Shown piece after piece: positions 25,824 to 34,293 of a DNA stretch of 64,000 nt. The stretch lies in assembly GCF_052055875.1 (NCBI RefSeq), contig NZ_CP170508.1:2294001-2358000 (forward strand), in the 5' to 3' direction. A program made the position numbers and the translations under genes. Under the pieces are notes generated by a model. It saw only the letters and a program-made list of their open reading frames with translations, did no database searches and had not been told where the DNA came from. How positions within the stretch are numbered: position 1 is the stretch's first letter; every line of letters starts with the position of its first letter. Source of the DNA: Methanosphaerula subterraneus. GTDB taxonomy: Archaea > Halobacteriota > Methanomicrobia > Methanomicrobiales > Methanospirillaceae.

Positions 25824-26515
25824 GTGTTTCCCTCCCCCTGCACATACGAGACGAAGAGGTTGACGGCGAGCGCGATGAGGAGCAGGATCACGCCCAGAGC
25901 GATCGAAAACCCAATGTTCCCCATCGAGGTCTCCAGGCTGATCGCGGTCGTCAGCACCCTCGTCGACCCCCTGATGTTGCCGCCGATCATGATGGCGCAC
26001 CCGACCTCGGAGATCGCCCGTCCGAACCCGAGGGCGATCGCGGCCAGAAGGGCAAACTTGGCCTCCTTCATCACCATCCAGAGGAGCTGACGCCTGGTCG
26101 CACCGAGTGATACGAGCGTCTCATGGACCCCGCGGTCCACGTTGGCGAGGGCCGAGAGGGTCATCCCGGTGACGATCGGGAGGATCAGCAGCACGTCCCC
26201 GATCACCATGCCGGCAGGGGTGAAGAGGAGGCGGAACTGGCCCAGAGGTCCGGCACGGGAGATGAGCAGAAAGAGGAGGAGCCCGATCGTGACAGTCGGC
26301 ACGGCGTACAGCGTCTGGATGATCTGGATTATGCCCCTCTTTCCCGGAAAGGTGTTCGTTGCAATCATGCCGCCGAGGGGTACGGCAATGGCCGCCCCGA
26401 CCAGTGTGGCTACGATCGAGATGGAGATGGTCAGTCCGGTGATCTCCATCACGTCCGGGTTCAGGGTGGTGATCAGGCCCGCAGCCTGGACAATGCCGTC
26501 GATGATCTCCTGCAT
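25820..26515 (-). CDS. Tungstate ABC transporter permease (TupB type)
   Basis: Membrane channel of the importer; 231 residues with about six helices (for example LTISISIVATLVGAAIAVPLGG) and the cytosolic EAA-like loop LVSLGATRRQLLWMVMKEAKFA that contacts the ATPase. The pattern ALGFGRAISEVGCAIMIGGNIRG is characteristic of TupB. It starts an operon with the ATPase and is divergent from the binding-protein gene, so the transporter is complete across 24.7-28.6 kb. Confidence 0.92.
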   Translation of the reverse strand: MQEIIDGIVQAAGLITTLNPDVMEITGLTISISIVATLVGAAIAVPLGGMIATNTFPGKRGIIQIIQTLYAVPTVTIGLLLFLLISRAGPLGQFRLLFTPAGMVIGDVLLILPIVTGMTLSALANVDRGVHETLVSLGATRRQLLWMVMKEAKFALLAAIALGFGRAISEVGCAIMIGGNIRGSTRVLTTAISLETSMGNIGFSIALGVILLLIALAVNLFVSYVQGEGNT

Positions 26516-26666
26516 GCTCTCACATCTTCTCGCCTGCCGTTCAGATAAATTGTGGTGCTCCTCCGTGCTGGAATCGGCAGAACAGTCAATTATATGTATT
26601 TAACTCCGGGGTGCGTCTGTAGAACACATAAATAGGTGCCTGTCGAGGTAATTACTGGTAATATCC
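26516..26666. promoter_or_regulatory. Divergent promoter between permease and tungstate-binding lipoprotein
   Basis: On the minus strand TTAAATACATATAATTG (complement of about 26585-26601) is a TATA region for the permease. On the plus strand ACACATAAATAGG at about 26625-26637 is a TATA box for the lipoprotein, about 30 bases before its ATG, giving a very short leader. I found no clear palindromic operator for a tungstate repressor. Confidence 0.45.
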
Positions 26667-28556
26667 ATGTCAGAACGAACCACCACATGCTGCATCGCCC
26701 TGGTTGTGCTGCTGCTGGCCAGTCTCTGCATCGCAGGATGCACGACCCAGCAGGCTGCCAACGGAACCGCAGCCAATGTAACCACTTCGTCCAATGCCTC
26801 ATCTCCTGCGCAGGAGCTGCTGGTCGCGACGACGACGAGCCTGTACGATACCGGGCTCCTCGACTACCTTGCACCGATCTATGAAAAGCAGTACAACACC
26901 CACCTGAAGATCACCTCGCAGGGGTCTGGAAAGGCCATCGAACTGGCCAAGCGCGGGGATGCAGATGTGCTGCTGGTCCACTCGCCTGCAGATGAGATTG
27001 TCTTCATGGAGAATGGGAATGGTGTCAACCGGCGCTCGTTTGCGTACAACTACTTCCAGATCGTAGGCCCGGCCAGCGATCCTGCCCAGATCAAGGGTCT
27101 CTCGCCTGAGGACGCGTTCAAGAAGCTCATCGCGGCCGGCGCGAACAACACCGCCAATGTCGCCTTCGTCTCGCGTGGTGATGGATCCGGAACCCACTCT
27201 GCAGAGAAGAAGGTCTGGAAGAATGCCGGCTTTGACTATGTCACCCAGGTCGAGAAGTCCGGGAACTGGTATGTCGAGGCAGGTAAGGGGATGGGCGAGA
27301 CCCTCCAGATGGCCGACCAGAAACAGGCCTACACTCTGACTGACGAGGGGACGTTCCTCGCCTACAAGGGGAACCTGACCATCGTTCCGGTGATCACCAG
27401 CGGGGCCAGCCTGCTCAACATCTACAGCGTGATGTCGGTGGTGCCGAAGAACAATGCGACGGCCAGCATCAGCGCTGCCAACACCTTTGCAACGTTCCTG
27501 ACCGATAACACCACCCAGCAGTTGATCGCCGACTTCGGGAAGGAGAAGTACGGCAAAGGACTCTTCTCCCCGATGAACGCGACCATGGCCAAGACCTTCA
27601 AGGTCGACAACTCGGCCCCCATAAATGCGACCGTTCCGATGATCGTCTTCCACGCCGGCTCCCTCGCGACCCCGTTCAAGACCATCAAATCGGTCTTTGA
27701 GAAGAGCACCACCGGCGCAGAGGCCGAACTCTTCAGCGGCTCCTCGATCACGATGATCGAGAAGGTGACCAAGAACGGCGAGAAGGCCGACGTCGTCGCC
27801 AGTGCAGACGCCGACCAGATCTCCCGGCTGATGGTCCCTGACAACGCCTCGTTCACCCTGAACTTCGCGCGGAACGCGATGGTCCTCGCCTACACCAACA
27901 ACAGCACCGGCGCAGCCACCATCACGAAAGAGAACTGGTACTCGGTGCTGAGCCAGGACAATGTCAAACTCGTCACCGGTGAACCGAGCTCCGACCCCGG
28001 GGGTTACCGTGCCTACATGACGCTGGTCCTCGCCGAGTCGTACTACAAGGTCCCCGACCTCTTCAAGAAGGTCGTCAGCGACCACAGCGCGATCACCGTG
28101 AACAAGACCGGAACCAACACCACCATCGATCTCTCCGCCCCGAAGCCGGACAACAAGAATCTGCTGATCCCGACCGCCACCGGCCCGACCTACATGGACC
28201 TCCTTAAGAGCGGTAAGGCCGACTACGCCCTGGTCTACCGGTCGAGCGCAGTCGACGGCGGAGTCCCGTACATCGAGCTTCCGGACGAGATCTCGCTGGC
28301 GAACCTGAGCATGAGCAGCGCATACGCCTCGGTGCAGGCGAAGACCCCATCAGGTCTGATCCCTGCCACGCCGATCGTCTATGGTGTGACGATTCCGACA
28401 AAGGCGGCACACCCCGACCTGGGTGCTGCGTACATCAAGGCGCTCGCCTCAGAACAGGGCGCAGCAGCCCTGAACAAGAGTGGGTTGACCCCCTTGACCC
28501 CGATGACGGCGACCGGCACGGTGCCGGACTCCCTGAAGTCGCTGGTCAGCAGTTGA
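26667..28556 (+). CDS. Two-module tungstate-binding lipoprotein (TupA-like + WtpA/ModA-like)
   Basis: A 629-residue exported protein, about twice the length of a normal binding protein. A signal segment ends in the lipobox LCIAGC (Cys about residue 25), followed by a Thr/Asn/Ser linker. Module 1 (about 50-300) matches TupA: LVATTTSLYDTGLLDYLAPIYE, a GSGKAIELAKRGDADVLLVHSP block and ENGNGVNRR. Module 2 (about 325-625) matches the WtpA/ModA type: IVFHAGSLATPFKTIKSVFE, LFSGSSITMIEKVTKNGEKADVVASAD and the late ATPIVYGVTIPTKAAHPDLGAAYIK. The two families are distinct but both bind tungstate. The permease and ATPase are encoded divergently. The frame is uninterrupted, with no internal start of note. 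Metal preference is inferred. Confidence 0.9.
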   Translation: MSERTTTCCIALVVLLLASLCIAGCTTQQAANGTAANVTTSSNASSPAQELLVATTTSLYDTGLLDYLAPIYEKQYNTHLKITSQGSGKAIELAKRGDADVLLVHSPADEIVFMENGNGVNRRSFAYNYFQIVGPASDPAQIKGLSPEDAFKKLIAAGANNTANVAFVSRGDGSGTHSAEKKVWKNAGFDYVTQVEKSGNWYVEAGKGMGETLQMADQKQAYTLTDEGTFLAYKGNLTIVPVITSGASLLNIYSVMSVVPKNNATASISAANTFATFLTDNTTQQLIADFGKEKYGKGLFSPMNATMAKTFKVDNSAPINATVPMIVFHAGSLATPFKTIKSVFEKSTTGAEAELFSGSSITMIEKVTKNGEKADVVASADADQISRLMVPDNASFTLNFARNAMVLAYTNNSTGAATITKENWYSVLSQDNVKLVTGEPSSDPGGYRAYMTLVLAESYYKVPDLFKKVVSDHSAITVNKTGTNTTIDLSAPKPDNKNLLIPTATGPTYMDLLKSGKADYALVYRSSAVDGGVPYIELPDEISLANLSMSSAYASVQAKTPSGLIPATPIVYGVTIPTKAAHPDLGAAYIKALASEQGAAALNKSGLTPLTPMTATGTVPDSLKSLVSS

Positions 28557-28564
28557 TCCACCCA

Positions 28565-28600
28565 ACTTTTTCAACCTATTTTTGAACGTTTTTGATTGGA
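28565..28600 (+). terminator. T-rich stop signals after the tungstate-binding gene
   Basis: Three oligo-T runs (CTTTTTC, ATTTTTG, GTTTTTG) lie within 40 bases after the stop, in the space before the convergent kinase gene. This is the usual form of an archaeal terminator. Confidence 0.5.
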
Positions 28601-28664
28601 TCGCCCCTGGAGCCGGGACATAAAAAGTGAACTGCATCTGGGGTGAGGCCTGTGACCCGGAGTC

Positions 28665-31322
28665 TCACCGATGGTGTGGGCCGGCATCTCCCTGCATGCG
28701 GTACATCCCCCGGGGAATCACTATCTCGAACCGTGCCCCCTTCCCGGATTCACCGATCTCGTGGATCGCGATGCCAGTGATCGAGAGGATCTCACGGGCG
28801 AGGAAGAGGCCGAGGCCGGTGTTCTCCCCAAACCCCCGCCGGAAGATCTTCTCCTTCTCCTCTGGTCGGATGCCATCGCCATCGTCTTCGCATACCACAA
28901 CCAGATTCCCATCCCGGTCCAGGACAGAGAACTCAATCATTGTGGCCTCCTCTCCGAAACGGGCGGCATTCTCCATCAGATTATAAAAGACCTTCACAAT
29001 GAGGGGATCGGCGAGCACCTCTGCAGAATCCGGGAGATCGATCGTCAGCCCGAGGTCTCCGAGTGGGGCTTCCCTGCCCGCTCTCCTGATGACGGCCCTG
29101 ATTTTCTGCCAGGTCGGGGCCGTGATCCCGATCTCCTCGTACTCGCCCGTGAACCGGATCATCGCGGAGATTCGCTCAGCAGCCGCTGTGACCTTCTGGA
29201 GACTCGCATCCTGGGTAGTGTCCGCCCAGTCCTCCTGGAGGATTCCGAGGTGTCCCATCAATACCATCATCTGGTTGTTGATGTCATGCCTGGTGACGCC
29301 GGAGAGGAGCCTGAGTTTCCGGTTTGCCTGCTGCAGGGCAACCTCAACCTGTTTCCGCTCGGTGATGTCCCGGCAGATGAAGACCATCCCATATGGCCTC
29401 CCATCGGGCATCCGGAGTACATCGCCGTTCACTTCAAGCAGGATCTGGGTGCCATCGCCCTTGAAGAAGTGGTACTCCACAGGACCGAGTTTTCGCTCAA
29501 ACATCAGCCTGGCGTTCTCTGCTACCCGGGGAAGATCCTCGGGGGCAAAGAACGAGAACACGTTCTTTCCGATCAGGTCTTCCGGCCCGGCATAGCCGCC
29601 AACGGTGACCACAGAGTCATTGATGGCCACGACTGTCCCGTCGATCGCTGTCTGCACGACGATATCCGGGATGGTTGCGATCAGTTTGCTGTGCAGTTCT
29701 CCGCTCTCACGTAGAGCCTCTTCGGTCTCTCGGCGTACGGTGACATCCCGGAAGGAGAGGAGCATGGCCGGTGCCGACCTATAGGAGATCTTTTTTCCGA
29801 TGCATTCGACCCAGCGCTCGCTCATTATTAGGGTGTGAATCTTGAACGATATCAGAAAACTGTCGCTGCCGGCCGCGACCTGCGTAAAAGCCTGGACCGC
29901 ATCAGCCCGGGACGTTTCTGTTATAAAGTCGAGTACTCTGCATCTTCCAACCAGATCCTGGTACTGTTCACATTCGATGATCTCTCCGAACGTGGGGTTC
30001 GCATAGAGAAGCCTGCCAGAGAGATCGACGATGATGATGCCCTCGAGTGATTGTTCGACCAGTGATCGAAATTTCTCTTCGCTCTCCTGAAGTCCCTGCT
30101 CGGCCATCTTGCGCTTGCTGATGTCGAGGATGACGCCCCGCAGTCCGGTGCAGGCCCCGTTCATCTGGTTCTTTATCGTGTTGGCGTATACGATGGCAGG
30201 GAATGTCCCCCCGTCTTTCCGCTGCAGGGTGAATTCCATTCCTTCCCGCGACAGTTCCCCTGTCAGCACCTGCGAAAGGACTTCCAGTCCCCGCTGCCGT
30301 TCATCTTTTTGGATGAGATCGATGACCGTGATCCCCTGTCGGCACTCGTCGGATGAGTACCCGAAGACCGCAGATACCGCCCTGTTGTAGAAGGTCAGGG
30401 TTCCTGTCAGGTCTGTCTCGCATGCCGGTACCGGGAGGAAATCTGAGAATTCCCTGAACCGTTCTTCGCTCTGTACCAGTTGTTCAATGCTGATCTTCAG
30501 GAGATCGTTCTGCTCCTGCAGTTCCCGTTCAGCAGCGGCGATCCGTTCATAAGCGGTCCGCAGGTCTTCGTCTGCCTTCTTTCGTGCGGTGTTGTCGACG
30601 ATCGTCTCCAGCAGGCAGGTCCGGCCCTGGTAATTGAAGGGGACCACATTTCTCATGATGGCTACCCTCTCGCCCCGGGCCGTCAGCACCATATCTTCTG
30701 CATTCTCGATGCTCTGATGCAGGTCGGTAACCGGGCAAAGATCTGCCTTATCCGAGCAGATATACTGATGGCAGGGCTGGTGAAGTATCCGGTCCCTGGT
30801 CGATCCGAGAATCCCGGCTGCTGCGGGGTTGAGGTCGATGATCTGATGCGTCTCTGCATCGATGATAAGGATCCCCTCCAGTACTGAGGAGAAGATCTGG
30901 TCGAGATAATTTCTGTTGCCGGCGAGTGCCTCCCCCACCCGCCTGCGTTCGATCGCTCTCTTGATCTTATGTGCAAGATCAGCGAACTGTGCCCGGATGT
31001 CACCCCCTTTCTGGACATAGAAATCGACCCCGCAGTTGATCGCCTCGATCACCACGTCCTCGCGTCCCCTGCCGGTGAAGAGAATGAAGGGAATGTCGCT
31101 ATCTTTTGAACGGACCTCTTTTAAGAGACCGATGCCATCCATCTCCGGCATCTGATAGTCCGATATGATGGCATCGAACGCCTCTTGCCTGAGGAGATCC
31201 AGGGCCGCAGAGGCTGAATCGATGGTTACAACAGAAAACTCCCCGGACTCCTCAAGGAAGAGCCTTCCTATGTCAAGAAGACCTGGCTCGTCGTCGACAT
31301 AGAGGAGTGAGTACACTATCAT
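28665..31322 (-). CDS. Response-regulator/multi-PAS hybrid histidine kinase
   Basis: An 885-residue cytosolic sensor. Domains in order: N-terminal receiver (about 1-122; acidic LYVDDEPG, phospho-Asp in AIISDYQMPEMDG, Lys in YVQKGG); then four PAS domains (about 137-250, 290-410, 415-535, 540-660), the first with cysteine-rich CHQYICSDKADLCPV; a methanogen-type dimerisation region with the phospho-accepting His in LSGVTRHDINNQ (about 690); and a HATPase_c domain with the N box NLMENAARFG and G boxes EDDGDGIRPEEKE and ENTGLGLFLARE. No membrane helix is seen. The separate partner and signal are unknown. The extra cysteines in PAS1 could bind a metal or sense redox (inference). Confidence 0.93.
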   Translation of the reverse strand: MIVYSLLYVDDEPGLLDIGRLFLEESGEFSVVTIDSASAALDLLRQEAFDAIISDYQMPEMDGIGLLKEVRSKDSDIPFILFTGRGREDVVIEAINCGVDFYVQKGGDIRAQFADLAHKIKRAIERRRVGEALAGNRNYLDQIFSSVLEGILIIDAETHQIIDLNPAAAGILGSTRDRILHQPCHQYICSDKADLCPVTDLHQSIENAEDMVLTARGERVAIMRNVVPFNYQGRTCLLETIVDNTARKKADEDLRTAYERIAAAERELQEQNDLLKISIEQLVQSEERFREFSDFLPVPACETDLTGTLTFYNRAVSAVFGYSSDECRQGITVIDLIQKDERQRGLEVLSQVLTGELSREGMEFTLQRKDGGTFPAIVYANTIKNQMNGACTGLRGVILDISKRKMAEQGLQESEEKFRSLVEQSLEGIIIVDLSGRLLYANPTFGEIIECEQYQDLVGRCRVLDFITETSRADAVQAFTQVAAGSDSFLISFKIHTLIMSERWVECIGKKISYRSAPAMLLSFRDVTVRRETEEALRESGELHSKLIATIPDIVVQTAIDGTVVAINDSVVTVGGYAGPEDLIGKNVFSFFAPEDLPRVAENARLMFERKLGPVEYHFFKGDGTQILLEVNGDVLRMPDGRPYGMVFICRDITERKQVEVALQQANRKLRLLSGVTRHDINNQMMVLMGHLGILQEDWADTTQDASLQKVTAAAERISAMIRFTGEYEEIGITAPTWQKIRAVIRRAGREAPLGDLGLTIDLPDSAEVLADPLIVKVFYNLMENAARFGEEATMIEFSVLDRDGNLVVVCEDDGDGIRPEEKEKIFRRGFGENTGLGLFLAREILSITGIAIHEIGESGKGARFEIVIPRGMYRMQGDAGPHHR

Positions 31323-31461
31323 TTTTGGAAAGGTGAGGGAAAATAGGTTTCTATGGGCGGGTATTCAGAGAATAGGTGCTGTCTTTTGGTGGTGACCGAC
31401 CCTGACCGCCTTCTTGACTCCCAGTCAGGCCGGCGGTGGTTGTCCATTCTCTTCAGGCCCT

Positions 31462-31831
31462 TCAGACCGGTGCCGGCATGCTGTCTGCCCCGGTCTCGAT
31501 CCGGGTCAGAAGTGCATCGTCGGCACGATGAGATGGTGATCCGGTCCCGAGTAAGGTGACCCCGTAGACTTCACCGTTCTGATCATGACACTTCAGTGTT
31601 GCCGAGAAGGTGTCATCGGCGGGGTCATGGGACGGGGCGCCACCCATCGCAGTCGAGATCGCGGCCGATCCGGTGATGGATCGTGATGCTGGCGGTGTTC
31701 CCGGCGCTGGTCTCTGCCCTGGCCACCACCTGGCCGACGGTCTTTGCATCGATGTCCAGGTTGCGGTCCGGGCGGTGCAAGATCCAGTGCTGCGGTCTTT
31801 GAGACCGACTTTTCACCACACATTTTCCCAT
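31462..31831 (-). pseudogene. Probable frameshifted small gene, unrecognised
   Basis: Two protein-like stretches lie end to end on the minus strand in different frames. The first runs from ATG 31831 and reads LDIDAKTVGQVVARAETSAG, ending near 31640. The second continues in the frame of 31749-31462 with PADDTFSATLKCHDQNGEVY. Together they would give one protein of about 125 residues with a single frameshift near 31640. No family is recognised. The region has no other gene, and its GC-rich codon pattern is only moderately convincing, so this is a tentative call. Confidence 0.35.
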
Positions 31832-32172
31832 TTTTCCTCCTGCCCCGAGAGGTGTAAACCAGAAGTCGGGCTTTAAAAAAAAGCGATTTAATCGTCCTGG
31901 TGTTTCCCTGCATTCCTTCTGATATCCGTCAATTGAACCCTCTCCTGCATTCTAATCCCGACAGGTCCGGGTGCGGCACCACCTCCCGGGCCTGTTTCCG
32001 GGTCGGGTTGAGGCCCCGGATCTCCTCCTCTCCGGCCGGCCCCTCGGGTCTGGTGATCGTCCGCAATTTCCCGGGTTCTGACGTACTGTATGCAGGTCCG
32101 GGCGATCCAGCAATAATCCGAAATCAGGTCTCTCGTGGGGAACGGGCCCTGAAATCTGCCCTGAATGGCAAT
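31832..32172. other. Intergenic stretch without a supported gene
   Basis: Between the putative broken gene and the KGG-protein promoter I find only short open frames with arginine/proline-rich translations typical of GC-rich non-coding DNA. A TTTAAAAAAAAGCG block at about 31871-31884 is the only notable AT-rich spot. Confidence 0.4.
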
Positions 32173-32263
32173 AGATATAAATATGATACTCAGTATAGTC
32201 AGGCCGCTCAGCATGCATGTGGCCGCAGTCTGAGCGGTAGGACGATCATTAGAGGAAGATATC
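32173..32263 (+). promoter_or_regulatory. Promoter and hairpin leader of the KGG-repeat protein
   Basis: A TATA region AGATATAAATATGA (32173-32186) is followed, about where transcription should begin, by perfect inverted arms CCGCTCAG (32204-32211) and CTGAGCGG (32230-32237) around 18 bases. AGAGGAAGA then serves as ribosome site before ATG 32264. The stem may stabilise or control the message. Confidence 0.5.
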
Positions 32264-32590
32264 ATGTCAGACACAGAAAAAGGAAGAGATCCGGGGAGTG
32301 AATCCAACAGGGGTCTGGCCTCTGCCGACCCGGAGACCCGGGCACGGGTGGCACGGGCCGGTGGGTATGCCCCACACCGCGAACGAGGGTTGCAGGCCGC
32401 CTCTCCAGAGACCCGCGAGCGGGTGGCACGCATGGGTGGAGTGGCCTCTCATGGCGGCGGGCATGCCGCCACCACCGCCAGCGCAGATCGAACTCCGTCA
32501 CGGGCTCACCCCCCCAGTGGGCCGGACCTTGGACCACTCGACCGGGACAGGAGGGCATCCAGGTCCGGAAAACGATCATCCGGGACCTGA
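32264..32590 (+). CDS. KGG-repeat stress-type protein
   Basis: A 108-residue hydrophilic protein with two copies of the KGG (GsiB-like) repeat: GLASADPETRARVARAGGYA and LQAASPETRERVARMGGVASHGG. Such repeats occur in stress-induced and desiccation-related proteins of bacteria and methanogens (known). The mechanism is unclear, probably as a disordered protectant. The C-terminal third is Arg/Ser/Pro-rich and overlaps the convergent exonuclease by 15 bases, so the true ending could differ. A strong ribosome site and TATA box support expression. Only two repeats is on the short side for the family. Confidence 0.75.
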   Translation: MSDTEKGRDPGSESNRGLASADPETRARVARAGGYAPHRERGLQAASPETRERVARMGGVASHGGGHAATTASADRTPSRAHPPSGPDLGPLDRDRRASRSGKRSSGT

Positions 32591-33214
32591 TCCAGTCAAG
32601 TGCGGTTGGGATAATGCCCTCTTTTTTGAGCATCCTTCGTCTTCTTCGTTCTTCTGCAGGTCTCTGATCGCAAAGAAGCAGGCGGCGCACGCCTTCGCAT
32701 CGGCAAGGGCCCGGTGAGCCCCGATGAACGGTTCATTGAAGAGGTGCAGATACAGGGCCGAGAGAGAGAACGGCCGCGGACGGTGGCCGGCGACCGGGCT
32801 GCGGAGGGCTTTCGAGGCTTCCATCGTGCAGAACCTGGGCCTGTCGAGAAGGTCCACCGGCATGTCAGCCCGGATCAGTTCGGCCCCGACCACCCGGTGA
32901 TCGAAACTGATATGGTGGCCGCAGATCAGTTCGCTCTGCTCCAGAACTGCCAGAAACCGGGCCAGCACCTCGTGGATATCAGCCCCCTCTCCCGCTGCCT
33001 GCTCGGTGGTGATCCCATGGATGGCCGTACTCGCGGCCGGCACCACAAAGCCGTCCGGACGGACCAGCCGCCCCTCCTCCTCGATGACCGTCCCCTGCCG
33101 GTCGGTCAGCACCCAGCCGAGCTCGACGATCCTCGGCCAGTTGGCGACCCTGCGCATCGAGGCATGCTTTTTCTTCGGGAGGCCGGTGGTCTCGGTGTCA
33201 AAGAAGAGGTACAC
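32576..33214 (-). CDS. DEDDh 3'-5' exonuclease (DnaQ family)
   Basis: A 212-residue nuclease resembling the proofreading epsilon subunit fold. Metal-binding residues are visible: YLFFDTETTGLP (Asp, Glu at the N-terminus), HHISFDHRVVGAE (second Asp), and HRALADAKACAACF (His and final Asp). It has no polymerase or helicase domain, so it is a free-standing exonuclease, perhaps for repair or RNA trimming (inference). The C-terminus from about residue 190 is Lys/Glu/Ser-rich and overlaps the end of the convergent KGG gene. Such genes are scattered among archaea and probably acquired. Confidence 0.88.
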   Translation of the reverse strand: MYLFFDTETTGLPKKKHASMRRVANWPRIVELGWVLTDRQGTVIEEEGRLVRPDGFVVPAASTAIHGITTEQAAGEGADIHEVLARFLAVLEQSELICGHHISFDHRVVGAELIRADMPVDLLDRPRFCTMEASKALRSPVAGHRPRPFSLSALYLHLFNEPFIGAHRALADAKACAACFFAIRDLQKNEEDEGCSKKRALSQPHLTGSGPG

Positions 33215-33233
33215 GTGGAATCAGGTGTGCGGG

Positions 33234-33300
33234 CAGGATATTTATAGTGTTGAACACACCATCCTCAACCAATCGTAGACTCAGAAGAGTCAGGGATCGG
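33234..33300 (+). ncRNA. Possible small RNA with orphan promoter (weak)
   Basis: GGATATTTATAGTGTTGAA (33236-33254) looks like a promoter and shares the core TATTTATAGT-TTGAA with the stronger candidate at 46.39 kb. Nothing protein-coding follows on this strand. About 35 bases downstream is a small hairpin GACTC/GAGTC (33278-33291). The element may instead serve the exonuclease on the other strand, so confidence is low. Confidence 0.25.
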
Positions 33301-33603
33301 TCTATTTTTGGAGTAGATGCGTATTAGACCATCGAAGAATCTTACAGATTCTTCTCATCTGCTTCCCTCTTACGAGTGAACCAGATATTTGAGAAAACCT
33401 GGTATCTGTCAACTGTCCGGTTTTCGAAAATTCTACCATGCCGGCAGGGTTTAACTCCGTCAGCCGGCCGGGAACGGGGATCGGTTCTCCCCTGACACCT
33501 GGCGATGGGAGGGGGCTAAGCCCCTCCTCCGACGCAGCACCTCAACGGCCACCCGACCCAGGGTCTCCCTGAATCTGGCCGATGGAGCAGTCGAGAGTTA
33601 TGA
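33301..33603. other. Intergenic stretch with inverted repeats
   Basis: No gene is supported. Short inverted repeats are visible: CAGATA...TATCTG with inner CCAG/CTGG around 33379-33408, and GCCGGC...GCCGGC around 33442-33470. They could be 3' ends or remnants. Confidence 0.35.
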
Positions 33604-33968
33604 TCAGGTCAGGGGGGCGTGTAAATCAGGGGTCATATCGACGAACAGGGATTTCGTGTACCGCTCGATCTCTGTAAGGTCAAGGGGTTCCATCGTCTTA
33701 TCGGGTGTAACTCCTCCATTTTCCACCCGGTCTGGTGGCTGGATTGGGGTTTTTTGAGGAGAAGGATCGTCCCACCAGGGACCTTCAGCTCGGAGTCCCG
33801 GGCCGGCCATCCGATTCCGGCCCCCTCCGTGATGCCGACGATATCCCCGCGCCTGTACTTCGGGGTGGACGTTGCCTCTCTCTGCATGGTTGGACAGGGA
33901 AGGTGCCGCCGGTCGACCCGGTGGAGGCCGAACGGTGGAACCATCTTCGAGCTCGTAATCCTCTTCAT
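33604..33968 (-). pseudogene. Probable frameshifted small gene, unrecognised
   Basis: Minus-strand reading from 33968 gives a protein-like sequence with RRGDIVGITEGAGIGWPARD and LKVPGGTILLLKK. After about 33730 the sensible reading moves to another frame and ends PLDLTEIERYTKSLFVDMTP, stopping at 33604. A single frameshift would join them into a protein of roughly 120 residues. No family is recognised. It could also be two fortuitous frames. Confidence 0.35.
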
Positions 33969-33989
33969 CTCTCAGAGGATTGACCGATA

Positions 33990-34184
33990 TCAGCCCTCGT
34001 AGGCAACGAGGATCGATCCGGTATCTTTCTCAAGGGACTGGATACTGGTCAGTTCCTGGGAAGAGAGCTTCTTGTACGGGGGGATCTTCTCATAGCCGAC
34101 GAGGATTACCCCGATCTTCTCCTCGAGTCGACGTACCTCCTGAAGTGAATCCTCAGAGAGGTGTGCGGGTCGTGCGCTTTCCAT
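33990..34184 (-). CDS. Small two-repeat protein, unrecognised
   Basis: A 64-residue protein made of two similar halves: LSEDSLQEVRRLEEKIGVIL-VGYE and LSSQELTSIQSLEKDTGSIL-VAYE. Each is about 25 residues, with the pattern Ser-x-x-x-Leu...Leu-Glu-x-x-x-Gly-x-Ile-Leu-Val-x-Tyr. The ATG is preceded by GGTGATCTGA, a normal ribosome site. The repeat itself argues for a real gene. It lacks a signal peptide and membrane helix. Function is unknown; a helical dimer or binding adaptor is possible (inference). Confidence 0.65.
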   Translation of the reverse strand: MESARPAHLSEDSLQEVRRLEEKIGVILVGYEKIPPYKKLSSQELTSIQSLEKDTGSILVAYEG

Positions 34185-34293
34185 TCAGATCACCAACCCC
34201 GTATCGTCTGCTCTTCTACATATACACTCGCTAAAATTAATCTGGGTTAACACAACCTTTCTCCATCCCCCACCTATCCAGTTTCGGATGCCG

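Noticed and set aside
26799..28085. 428-codon minus-strand frame opposite the tungstate-binding gene
   Set aside because: Composition typical of an antisense shadow in GC-rich DNA; the plus-strand protein is clearly real.
31353..31559. Plus-strand 68-codon frame
   Set aside because: Arg/Ser-rich, no ribosome site, no protein-like pattern; the minus strand gives more sensible sequence.
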